This document shows, in pieces, positions 50,396 through 59,035 of a stretch of 64,000 nt of DNA. Source of the stretch: Prado023 sp963788325 (GTDB lineage: Bacteria; Actinomycetota; Actinomycetes; S36-B12; CAIYMF01). Every line of letters starts with the position of its first letter. Position 1 is the first letter of the stretch. Location of the stretch: positions 62,001 through 126,000 of the forward strand of contig CAWBGJ010000003.1 in the NCBI GenBank assembly GCA_963788325.1, written 5' to 3'. Made by a program: the position numbers and the translations under genes. The notes beneath the pieces are model-generated. The model had not been told where the DNA came from. It did not search any database and was given only the letters and a program-made list of their open reading frames with translations.

Positions 50396-51887
50396 GTGGC
50401 CAGGCTCTCAGCTCTCGAAGCGGTGCAGGCGATCGCGGACCCGGACTCATTCGTCCGATGGGATCGGCATTTCGGGACCTTGTCTGACATTTCTAACGCC
50501 TATCGCGAGCAGATGGATGTGGCCGAAGTCACCACCGGCTCGCAGGAGTCAATACTGGCCGGAGAGGTCCGCGTGCGGGGGATACCTGCGGCCGTCATCG
50601 CCTGGGAGTTCGGCTTCCTCGGCGGATCGGTCGGGGTGCACGCCGCAGCCATGGTGGTGGCGGCGGTCCGCCGGGCCACGGCCCAGGGCCTGCCGCTGGT
50701 CGTCGTGCCCCGGTCCGGGGGCACTCGGATGCAGGAGGGCGCGCCAGCGTTCGTGCAGATGGTCGCGATCGCCGCCGCGGTGGCCCAGCACCGGACCGCC
50801 GGACTGCCGTACCTGGTCCACCTCTGTGGCCCCACCACGGGAGGGGTGCTGGCCACGCTCGGTTCCGCCGGGGACCTCACCACCGCCGAACCGGGCGCGA
50901 TGGTCGGCTTCCTCGGCCCACGCGCGTACGCGGCGATCACTGGCGAGCAGTTCCCCGACGGGATCCAGGTCGCCGAGAACCTGGCGGCACGAGGGCTCAT
51001 AGACGCCGTCCTGACCTGGCCGCAGCCTGCATGCGCACCTCGCGGTGGTGCTGCGCCTGTGGCGCGATCGGCCCGGGCCCGGCTGGGTCCCGCCCGTCGA
51101 GGCGCCAGCCGGTCACGTCGCCCCTGCCCATGTGGCCGGTGCCCCGGAGTCCGCCGAGCAGTTGTGGGAGTACGTACGGGTCTCGCGACAAGGTGATCGA
51201 CTCGATGCCGAGCAGTTCCTGACCGAGCACGTGAGCGACTTCGTGGCGCTGCCCGGCACCGGCCAGGGCGAGCTGTCCGGGGGTGCGCTGGTGGGGCTGG
51301 GTCGGATGGCAGGGATGTCGATGGTGCTGGCAGCCACGACCGACCGCCGATCGGGTGCCCCGTTGACGGTCGGGGGCCTGCGCACCGTGCGTCGCGGGAT
51401 CGATCTCGCGCAGCGTTGGGGCCTGCCCGTGGTCACGGTCGTCGACACGCTGGGGGCGCAGCTGTCGGTGGCCGGTGAGGAGTCCGGGATCGCCGGGGAG
51501 ATCTCCCGGGTGATGCTCGACCTCGTCTCGGCGCGCACGGCCTCGGCTGCCCTCCTGCTCGGCGCCGGGACCGGGGGTGCGGCCCTCGCCCTGTTGGCCG
51601 CGGACCGGATCGTCGCCGGGTCGCACACCTGGGTCGCCCCACTGCCCCCCGAGGGGGCGGCGGCCATCCGCCACGGCGGCAGCCACGACCCTGCGCAGGT
51701 CGCCTGGGAGCAGCGGATCGGTGCGCATGCGCTGGCCGGCCTCGGGTTCATCGACCATGTGGTGCGTGAGTCGCACCCCGGCTGGACCGACGTCGCCGCC
51801 CATGAGGTGGTGGCCTCCCTGCGCGAGGTGCTCGATGGGGCGGACCCCGGACTGCGCCGGGAGAGGTTCGACGCATGGCTGAACTGA
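50396..51887 (+). CDS. AccD/AccA-like carboxyltransferase fusion, frameshifted
   Basis: About 497 residues of an acetyl-CoA carboxylase carboxyltransferase-like protein with both halves in one chain. The N-terminal half has AEVTTGSQESILAGEVRV, EFGFLGGSVGVHAAA and VVPRSGGTRMQEGAPAF, the beta-subunit crotonase pattern. The C-terminal half has GMSMVLAATTDRRSG, DLAQRWGLPVVTVVDTLGAQ and EISRVMLDLVSARTAS, the alpha-subunit pattern. The halves are in different frames, with one extra base near 51027. GTG 50396 is 6 bases after -10 TAGCGT (50384-50389). No biotin carrier domain or zinc finger was seen, so it may serve a dedicated acyl-CoA rather than housekeeping lipid synthesis. Confidence 0.8.
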
Positions 51888-52645
51888 CCGGCCCCGGCGA
51901 GTTCGCCGCCGATGACGGGTCGGTCCCCGCGCCGGTTGCGCAGGTGCTGGCGCGGCGCATCCGTGGCGAGGCTGGGATCCGCGAGGTCGTGGCCGCGCTG
52001 GCCGACGAACGGGTGCTCGTGCCCCTGCTGGAGGTCGACGGTGACCTGCTTGAGGGGGACGACTCCGACCCGTGTGCGGGCTCTGACCGGGCCGTTGCCG
52101 CCGTCTCGATCCGGGATCGCCACGGCGCATCAGTCGGGCTGGCCTTCACGGGGATGGATCCGCTGCTGAGGTGGGATCCCCGTGCCCGTCCCATGCCGGT
52201 GACCGCGTCGCGCGCCGCGGCGGCGGTGCTTGCCGAGGGCGGACGCGCGCTGCTGCTCGACGCCGGATCGCCGGCTCCGCTGCGGATCCGTGGCCAGGCG
52301 CTGGTCCGCCTTGCGACCGGCGAGCCGTGGCCCGACCCGTGGGACGATCAGGCCGTCCGTGCCGCGGTCGCCGAGGTGCTGGAGCCGGTGCTGGCCAGTG
52401 GCGAGGTCGGTCTGCGTCTGGTGGCGGCGGCTGCGGAGACCGACACAACGGCGCAGCATCCCGGGGTGGTACTGCAGGTCCGGTTCGCCGTGGACCTCGG
52501 GACCGACATCCTGGGGCAGCGGGCCGAGATCATCGCCGATCGGGTGTCGGGCTCGGCGGACCTGCGCGACGTGTTCGACGGAGTGCTCGGCGTCGAGGTC
52601 GTCGGTGCGGGTGACGCCGGGACCGGGACCGGGCTCAGCCGATGA
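51875..52645 (+). CDS. SseB family protein
   Basis: A 256-residue soluble protein with the SseB N-terminal pattern: ALADERVLVPLLEVDGDLLEGDD, then AVSIRDRHGASVGLAFTGMDPLLRW and ASRAAAAVLAEGGRALLLDAGSP. SseB-like domains occur widely in actinobacteria beside translation genes; their function is unknown. The ATG lies inside the 3' end of the carboxyltransferase gene (13-base overlap). The stop codon lies in the first copy of a 17-bp tandem repeat. Confidence 0.8.
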   Translation: MAELTGPGEFAADDGSVPAPVAQVLARRIRGEAGIREVVAALADERVLVPLLEVDGDLLEGDDSDPCAGSDRAVAAVSIRDRHGASVGLAFTGMDPLLRWDPRARPMPVTASRAAAAVLAEGGRALLLDAGSPAPLRIRGQALVRLATGEPWPDPWDDQAVRAAVAEVLEPVLASGEVGLRLVAAAAETDTTAQHPGVVLQVRFAVDLGTDILGQRAEIIADRVSGSADLRDVFDGVLGVEVVGAGDAGTGTGLSR

Positions 52646-52683
52646 TGGTGCTCAGCCGATGACCGTGCTCAGCCGATGACCGG
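52633..52683. repeat. 17-bp tandem repeat, three copies, at convergent gene ends
   Basis: GCTCAGCCGATGACCGT-like units at 52633-52649, 52650-52666 and 52667-52683; copy 1 differs by two bases and copy 3 by one. The SseB gene stops in copy 1 and the convergent DUF1844 gene stops in copy 3, so both C-termini are encoded by the repeat. Confidence 0.85.
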
Positions 52684-53067
52684 ACCGGTCAGCTTCTCCC
52701 CGGGCCCCTGCCCGGGGGCGTCGGGGTAGGCCGACGCCTCGCGGAACGCCAGCTGCAACGACTTCAGCCCATCGCGCAGGGGGCCGGCGTGGAATGTGCC
52801 CAGGTCGGGGGCGGCGGTCACCACCAGGCCGGCGAGCGCGTTGATCAGCTTGCGGGCCTCGTCGAGGTCGGTGGCGGAGTCGCCCTCCTCGCCCAGGCCG
52901 CACTTCACCGCCGCCGCGCTCATGAGGTGCAGGCCCACGGTGGTGATGACCTCCACCGCCGGGACCTCCCCGATGTCCCGCAGCGCCTGGTCGACGTCGT
53001 CGCCGGGACCCACTCCGTCCGGGGCGACAGTGGGCGTCAGGTCGGGATTCGGGGTAGCGGCAGTCAT
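52669..53067 (-). CDS. DUF1844 family protein
   Basis: A 132-residue protein with the DUF1844 core: PAVEVITTVGLHLMSAAAVKCGLG near residue 38 and DEARKLINALAGLVVTA. In actinobacteria this gene is usually found divergent from infC, as here. Its function is unknown. The ATG has GAGAGG 8 bases upstream on the minus strand. Confidence 0.9.
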   Translation of the reverse strand: MTAATPNPDLTPTVAPDGVGPGDDVDQALRDIGEVPAVEVITTVGLHLMSAAAVKCGLGEEGDSATDLDEARKLINALAGLVVTAAPDLGTFHAGPLRDGLKSLQLAFREASAYPDAPGQGPGEKLTGPVIG

Positions 53068-53237
53068 CCTGATACCCTCTCATCGACGACCGATCTGTCC
53101 CAAACGTGGTGCACGCGCCATTGGGGCAGTTGGTGGAGAAGTGGAGTCTCGAGCTCCCACCCAGACAGCCCCAGGGCGGTCGGGTTGAGATCCGCACAGA
53201 GCACGTGTGTGCGGCGCCGGTGCTGCGCCGGTGATTC

Positions 53238-53306
53238 GAGGCCTGCTCACCTGCCCGGGAGCGGGCCTCTCCCATGAGTGGCTCGGCCCCCTCACGTGAG
53301 GGGCCG
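53238..53306 (+). promoter_or_regulatory. infC leader with two stable hairpins
   Basis: First hairpin: GAGGCCTGCTC (53238-53248) with GAGCGGGCCTC (53259-53269), an 11-base stem closed by one G-U pair, loop 10. Second: CGGCCCCCTCAC with GTGAGGGGCCG (53284-53306), a near-perfect palindrome with one bulged C. The gene-free interval 53068-53347 contains these and the infC ribosome-binding site. They may attenuate or autoregulate infC-rpmI-rplT, but the mechanism is not known in this group. Confidence 0.5.
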
Positions 53307-53347
53307 GCGGTCGCAATCCATGCACAGCGACCCAGAGGAGGCGCCAC

Positions 53348-54010
<663 letters not shown>

Positions 54011-54025
54011 ACCTGAGGAGCAACG

Positions 54026-54228
54026 ATGCCCAAGACCAAGACCCACAGCGGCACCACGAAGCGGTTCCAGCAAGACCGGCATCGGGCAAGATCGTGCGCC
54101 AGAAGGCCAACAAGCGCCACCTGCTCGAGCACAAGACGCAGCAAGCGCACCCGCCGGCTCGACGGCCGCACCACGTCGCTGCCACCGACACCAAGCGCGT
54201 CAAGAAGCTGCTGAACGGCATGCGCTGA
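54026..54228 (+). CDS. rpmI: Ribosomal protein bL35, four frameshifts
   Basis: A 64-residue ribosomal protein gene located 15 bases after the infC stop and preceded by GAGGAG. The expected protein can be pieced together: MPKTKTHSGTTKRFQ, then KTGIGKIVRQKANKRHLLEHK, then SKRTRRLDGRTT, then VAATDTKRVKKLLNGMR. The pieces are separated by an extra base near 54071, 54086 and 54142 and a missing base near 54170. Four indels in 200 bases of an otherwise conserved gene point to poor local sequence. The stop at 54226-54228 is in the final frame. Confidence 0.82.
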
Positions 54229-54266
54229 CCCGTCACCCGAGACCCGAACGACGAAGGAGTAACCAC

Positions 54267-54641
54267 ATGGCACGCGTGAAGCGGGCAGTCAACGCCCACA
54301 AGAAGCGTCGCGAGATCCTGGAGAAGGCCAGCGGCTACCGCGGCCAGCGCTCGCGGCTCTACCGCAAGGCCAAGGAGCAGCAGCTGCACTCGGTGATCTA
54401 CGCCTACGACCACCGCAAGGCCCGCAAGGGCGACTTCCGCAAGCTGTGGATCACGCGCATCAATGCCGCGGCCCGCGCCAACGGCATCACCTACAACCGG
54501 TTCATCCAGGGCCTCAAGGCCGCCGGAGTCGAGGTCGACCGCAAGATCCTCGCCGAGATCGCCGTCAGCGATGCGGCGGCCTTCACCGCGCTGGTCGAGA
54601 TGGCCCGCGCGGCGCTGCCCGCAGGCACCCCGGCTGCCTGA
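54267..54641 (+). CDS. rplT: Ribosomal protein bL20
   Basis: A 124-residue large-subunit protein needed early in 50S assembly and a known autoregulator of the infC operon in some bacteria. Intact and full length: MARVKRAVNAHKKRREILE, GYRGQRSRLYRKAKEQ, FRKLWITRINAAARANGITYNRFI. AAGGAG precedes the ATG. The absence of indels here contrasts with the two genes just upstream. Confidence 0.97.
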   Translation: MARVKRAVNAHKKRREILEKASGYRGQRSRLYRKAKEQQLHSVIYAYDHRKARKGDFRKLWITRINAAARANGITYNRFIQGLKAAGVEVDRKILAEIAVSDAAAFTALVEMARAALPAGTPAA

Positions 54642-54689
54642 GCCCGTTCGTCCGGCGACCCATGGGGGTCGCTGATCCGGCAGGCGCGT

Positions 54690-54731
54690 GACTGGGCCCC
54701 GCCCTCCCTCCGGGGAGTGCGGGGCCCAGTC
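54690..54731 (+). terminator. Terminator of the infC-rpmI-rplT operon
   Basis: GACTGGGCCCCGC (54690-54702) and GCGGGGCCCAGTC (54719-54731) form a perfect 13-base GC-rich stem with a 16-base loop, 48 bases after the rplT stop. No T-tract follows. Confidence 0.8.
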
Positions 54732-54858
54732 GCGTCCGGACCCACTGGGCAGCGGGAACTCGGGATCGGGTTGCTCCATGATGAGCAACTCGATCCCAGG
54801 TTGTCGGCCAGCGCGTCACGGGTGCGCTGTGCGGGGCGGGCGCTGGCAGGATGTCGGG

Positions 54859-55713
54859 GTGGACCTGCTCTCCTCCCGTTCGGCGCGCGTTCGCGACGCC
54901 CGCCAGCTGACCCTCGGCAAGTTCCGACGTGCCCGCGGGCAGTTCCTGGCCGAGGGGCCGCAGGCCGTGGGCGCCGCGATCGAGGCGGGGCGTGCCGTGG
55001 AGATCCTCGTGGCCGAGTCGGCCAGGGAACGGCGCGCTGCGGACCTACTGGCGGCGCAGGAGGACGGGGTGCCGGTTCACCTGGTCGAGGAGTCGGCGTT
55101 CACCGGGCTGGTGTCCGCCCAGTCCCCGCAGGGGATCGTGGCCGTCTGCACCTGGACACCCCGCACGCTGGCCGCGCTGCTCGCGGCGCCCGCCGAGACC
55201 GCACTGCTCACGGCCGGCCCGGAGACCGCTCACTTCACCACCGGCCAACTGGTGCTCGTCCACGAGATGGCTGACCCGGGCAACGCCGGCGCCCTGATCC
55301 GTGTGGCCGACGCGGTGGGCGCCGTGGGCGTGGCCCTGTCGGACGGCTCGGTCGATCCGACGAACCCCAAGTGCGTGCGCGCCACCGCCGGATCGCTGTT
55401 CCACGTGCCGGTCGTGGCGGGCGGGGAGACCCTCGAGGCGATCGCGCTCCTGCGCGGGGCAGGCTTCACGACGCTTGCCGCCGATGTCACGGCGGACTCG
55501 ACGGACCTGTTCAGCGCCGAGCGGGCCGGCCTGCTGGGCGGGCGGGTCGCGTGGGTCCTGGGCAACGAGGCGCACGGCCTGCCAGCCGAGGTCCTGGACG
55601 CCGTCGACCATGTGGTGCGCATCCCGATCCTCGGCCGAGCGGAGAGCCTCAACCTGGCCACAGCCGCTGCGGTCTGCCTGTACGCCGGGGCCCGGGTGGC
55701 GCAGTCCAGCTAA
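54859..55713 (+). CDS. SpoU-family RNA 2'-O-ribose methyltransferase
   Basis: A 284-residue SPOUT-class methylase, here in the usual actinobacterial place between rplT and pheS. An N-terminal L30e-like substrate domain (FLAEGPQAVGAAIEAG) is followed by the trefoil-knot domain: motif 1 VLVHEMADPGNAGALIRVADAVG, motif 2 ALGNEAHGL-like (VLGNEAHGLP) and motif 3 IPILGRAESLNLATAAAVCLY. It probably methylates rRNA; the exact target is unknown. GTG 54859 is 6 bases after -10 CAGGAT (54847-54852). The last 4 bases overlap the convergent SulP stop. Confidence 0.93.
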   Translation: MDLLSSRSARVRDARQLTLGKFRRARGQFLAEGPQAVGAAIEAGRAVEILVAESARERRAADLLAAQEDGVPVHLVEESAFTGLVSAQSPQGIVAVCTWTPRTLAALLAAPAETALLTAGPETAHFTTGQLVLVHEMADPGNAGALIRVADAVGAVGVALSDGSVDPTNPKCVRATAGSLFHVPVVAGGETLEAIALLRGAGFTTLAADVTADSTDLFSAERAGLLGGRVAWVLGNEAHGLPAEVLDAVDHVVRIPILGRAESLNLATAAAVCLYAGARVAQSS

Positions 55714-57653
55714 CGGGTCGGTGTCGGCTGCCCCGGATCCGGCTCGACGGGGCCCAGCCCAGCAAGCCCCCCGTGCGTCCCCGGGGCTGCGGGTTCCGCG
55801 GCCGTGTCCGTCGACGGGGCGGCGGCCTGCATCCGGTCCAGGCACGCGACGACTGCGGCCTCGACCGTCTCGAACAGGTTCTCCTCGCCGAGCTGGTCGA
55901 GCACCTGCGCCTGGTCGAGGTCCAGGCGCAGTGTCTCGCGCATGGTGGCGAAGACCAGCCCGATCCCCGCGCCCTCGAGGCCACGCTTGAGGTCCAGCAG
56001 CGCAGCTTGGGCCGCGGAATCTGTGTCGGGCACCCCAGCCACGTCGAAGACCAGCCAGTGGACCGGCTTCGGCGCCCCGGAGATCGCCGACCAGATCCGC
56101 GCGTTGACCCGCTGGCAGTTGGCGAAGAAGATCCGGTCGTCGAGTCGGTAGATCACGATTCCGTGGATGACCTCGGCGTCCGGGTGGCTGTCGACGTTGC
56201 CGAAGCGGTCGATGCTGGGCACGAACCCCTGAACCGCGTCGTGTGGGTTGGCCACCCTGCGCACGACGTCGGCCATCGAGAGGAAGACGGCCACGAACAG
56301 CGCCTGCAGCACGCCCACCGTGAGCACGAGGAGCATCGTGACCACGGCGATGAGCACCTCGGCGCGGCTGCTTCGGCGCAGCGTCACCCAGGCGCTGGCC
56401 TCGATGATCCCGACCGAGGCCATGATGATGATCGCGGCCAGCGTCGCCGTGGGCAGGTACTGGATGGGCTCGGTCAGGAACAGCAGGATGAGGGCCACGG
56501 CCAGGGCGTTGACCAGCCCACCGACCTGGCTGGTGACCCGCATCGAGTCGTTGACTGCGGTCCGGGAGCCGCTGGCACCGATCGGCATGCCGGCCGTGAG
56601 CCCGGCGGAGATGTTGGCCGTGCCGAAGGCGAACAGCTCCTGGTTGGCATCGACGGTCTCCCGGTTCTTCGCAGCGATAGCCCGCGAGATGAGGATCGCG
56701 TCGGAGAAGCTGACCAGGAAGATGCCCAGGGCCGGGACGACCAGGGAGCGCACGTCGGCCAGCCCGACGGCCGGGATCTCCAACGGGGGCAGGCCCGAGG
56801 GGACCGGGCCGACCAGGGCCACACCATCGCTCGCGAGGTCCAGGGCCCAGGCCGCGGCGATGCCGAGCACCACCACGATGAGCGCCGACGGCCAGGTCGA
56901 CAGCCGGCGGCGCATCACCACGAGGACCACCATCGAGCCCAGACCGACGGCCAGCGTCGCAGGGTTGGCCGCACCGAGGTTGGTCAGGTATCCCCACAGC
57001 TCCCGCAGGGCGTTGCCATCGGCCGAGGGGATGCCGGTGAGCTTCCCGACCTGCCCGATGATGAGCACGATCGCCACGCCGGCGATGTAGCCGACAAGGA
57101 CCGCCTGGGACAGGTAGTCGGCCATCCACCCGATCTTGGCGACCCGGGCCAGCAGGAACATGACACCGGTCATCACAGCCAGCATCGACACCAGCAGGAC
57201 CCACTTCGCCGGGTCGCCGCCGGCCAGGGGTGCCACCGCTGCTCCGGTGACCAGGGCGACGGTTCCCTCGGGACCCACGACAGTGCGCGGGGTCGAGGAC
57301 AGGAAGGCGTAGAGGAGCACCGGCGCGATCAGGGTGTAGAGGCCGGTGGTCACCGGCACGCCGGCGACCTCCGCGTAGGCCATCGCTGAGGGCAGGGTGA
57401 GTGCGGCGACGGTGAGGCCGGCCAGGGCGTCGATCCGCAGTCGACCGACCGAGTAGCCACGGACCTGGGAGAGCAGCGGGACCAGTCGGCTGGGCCCGCG
57501 GGTTCGGGTGGGCGTCGCGAACGCCGCACGACCGTGGTACGCGTCGGAGACGGGCAGCAGTTCCAGTTCCTCGGCGGCCCGACGCGCGGCGTCGGCGGGT
57601 TCGGGTTCTCCCGGGGAGGGGTCGGGTGCACCAGCCGCCTGCTGTTCGCTCAC
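55710..57653 (-). CDS. SulP-family anion transporter with STAS domain
   Basis: A 647-residue transporter with about 12 hydrophobic helices (residues 70-470): LAGLTVAALTLPSAMAYAEVAGVPVTTGLYT is the SulP entry motif, and SDAILISRAIAAKNRETVDANQELFAFGTANI is the conserved mid-domain region. A cytoplasmic STAS domain follows (about 495-610, VHWLVFDVAGVPDTDSAAQ). Substrates of the family are sulfate, bicarbonate or dicarboxylates; no neighbouring gene decides. GTG 57653 was chosen because GGGAGG lies 8 bases before it on the minus strand. The gene-free 57654-57922 holds the pheS promoter, -10 TAGAAT at 57870-57875. Confidence 0.92.
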   Translation of the reverse strand: MSEQQAAGAPDPSPGEPEPADAARRAAEELELLPVSDAYHGRAAFATPTRTRGPSRLVPLLSQVRGYSVGRLRIDALAGLTVAALTLPSAMAYAEVAGVPVTTGLYTLIAPVLLYAFLSSTPRTVVGPEGTVALVTGAAVAPLAGGDPAKWVLLVSMLAVMTGVMFLLARVAKIGWMADYLSQAVLVGYIAGVAIVLIIGQVGKLTGIPSADGNALRELWGYLTNLGAANPATLAVGLGSMVVLVVMRRRLSTWPSALIVVVLGIAAAWALDLASDGVALVGPVPSGLPPLEIPAVGLADVRSLVVPALGIFLVSFSDAILISRAIAAKNRETVDANQELFAFGTANISAGLTAGMPIGASGSRTAVNDSMRVTSQVGGLVNALAVALILLFLTEPIQYLPTATLAAIIIMASVGIIEASAWVTLRRSSRAEVLIAVVTMLLVLTVGVLQALFVAVFLSMADVVRRVANPHDAVQGFVPSIDRFGNVDSHPDAEVIHGIVIYRLDDRIFFANCQRVNARIWSAISGAPKPVHWLVFDVAGVPDTDSAAQAALLDLKRGLEGAGIGLVFATMRETLRLDLDQAQVLDQLGEENLFETVEAAVVACLDRMQAAAPSTDTAAEPAAPGTHGGLAGLGPVEPDPGQPTPTR

Positions 57654-57922
57654 TGGCCCACCTCCCGAGACGAGTCCTGCGATCCCGAGATGAACCCCGG
57701 GTGAACCAATCGTGGACGGAGTATGGCCGTAGACCCGAAGCCGATGCAGCCGGGACCGGGCGAGGGCGGGCACGAATCCGCTCCGACGGCTCCGGCACGG
57801 CGGTGCCCGGGCCGCTGCCCGAGCGCAGCGCTGGGGACGTCGTCGGCCACGGGCCCGCTGCGCCGCCGATAGAATCGGCCCCCGTTGTCCGCAGCAGACG
57901 TCCCGCGAACCCGGAAGAGGCC

Positions 57923-59032
57923 ATGTCCGCCCCCAACAAGTCCTACGACCCGGTCGAGGTCAGTGCATTGTCCGACGGCGCTGTCGCCACGGCGCAGTCC
58001 GGCGCCCTGGAGGCGATCGCCGCCGCCGCCGACCTCGACGCTCTCAAGGCCGTCCGCCTCGAGCACGCCGGTGACCGCTCGCCGCTGGCCCTGGCCAACC
58101 GCGAGATCGGCGCCCTGCCTCCGGCGGCCAAGGCCGAGGCGGGCAAGCGCGTGGGCATGGCCCGGGCCGCGGTCAAGCGAGCGCTCGAGGAGCGCGAGGT
58201 CGTCCTGGCCGCCGAGCGCGACGAGCGGGTGCTCGTCGAGGAGGCGGTGGACGTCACACTTCCGACCGACCGGCGTCCGGTGGGTGCCCGGCACCCGCTG
58301 ACCACTCTGATGGAACGCATCGAGGACGTGTTCGTCGCAATGGGCTATGAGGTCGCCGAGGGTCCTGAGGTCGAGGCGGAGTGGTTCAACTTCGACGCCC
58401 TCAACATCGCCCCGGACCACCCCGCGCGCACCATGCAGGACACGTTCTTCGTCGGGTCACCCGAGGGCGGCGTCGTGCTGCGCACCCACACCTCACCGGT
58501 CCAGGTGCGCTCCATGCTCGACCGCGAGCTGCCGATCCACGTGATCTGCCCCGGCCGCGTCTACCGCACCGATGAGCTCGATGCCACGCACACGCCGGTC
58601 TTCCACCAGGTCGAAGGGCTGGTCGTCGACGAGGGCATCACGATGGCCGACCTCAAGGGCACCCTGGACCACTTCGCGTCGGCGATGTTCGGAGCTGGCC
58701 TGGTCACCCGCCTGCGCCCCAGCTACTTCCCCTTCACCGAGCCCAGCGCTGAGGTCGACCTGCAGTGCTTCGTCTGCCGCGGTGCCGCCGTGGGCGATCC
58801 GGGCAACCCGTGCCGGACCTGCTCCAGCGAGGGCTGGATCGAGTGGGGCGGCTGCGGCATGGTCAACCCGCGTGTGCTCACCGCGTGCGGCATCGATGCG
58901 CAGCGCTACACGGGCTTCGCGTTCGGCATGGGCATCGAACGGACCCTGATGTTCCGCCATGGGGTGACCGACATGCGCGACATGGTCGAGGGTGACATCC
59001 GGTTCACCTCCGCCTTCGGTTCGGAGGTCTGA
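57923..59032 (+). CDS. pheS: Phenylalanine-tRNA ligase, alpha subunit
   Basis: A 369-residue catalytic subunit. A coiled-coil N-terminus (to about 95) is followed by the class II core with motif 2 DELDATHTPVFHQVEGLVVD, FTEPSAEVDL and motif 3 GFAFGMGIERTLMFRHG. It carries a Cys-rich insert (CFVC and CRTC, about 276-293), a zinc-ribbon-like element seen in some bacterial PheS. The start ATG 57923 has GGAAGAGG 2 bases upstream of the CC spacer. pheT follows after 3 bases. Confidence 0.96.
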   Translation: MSAPNKSYDPVEVSALSDGAVATAQSGALEAIAAAADLDALKAVRLEHAGDRSPLALANREIGALPPAAKAEAGKRVGMARAAVKRALEEREVVLAAERDERVLVEEAVDVTLPTDRRPVGARHPLTTLMERIEDVFVAMGYEVAEGPEVEAEWFNFDALNIAPDHPARTMQDTFFVGSPEGGVVLRTHTSPVQVRSMLDRELPIHVICPGRVYRTDELDATHTPVFHQVEGLVVDEGITMADLKGTLDHFASAMFGAGLVTRLRPSYFPFTEPSAEVDLQCFVCRGAAVGDPGNPCRTCSSEGWIEWGGCGMVNPRVLTACGIDAQRYTGFAFGMGIERTLMFRHGVTDMRDMVEGDIRFTSAFGSEV

Positions 59033-59035
59033 GCG

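Noticed and set aside
55045..57939. A 964-codon open frame on the minus strand
   Set aside because: It runs antisense to the rRNA methylase and in another frame over the SulP gene; its Arg/Pro/Gly-rich composition is that of a GC-rich shadow frame, and it has no recognisable domain.
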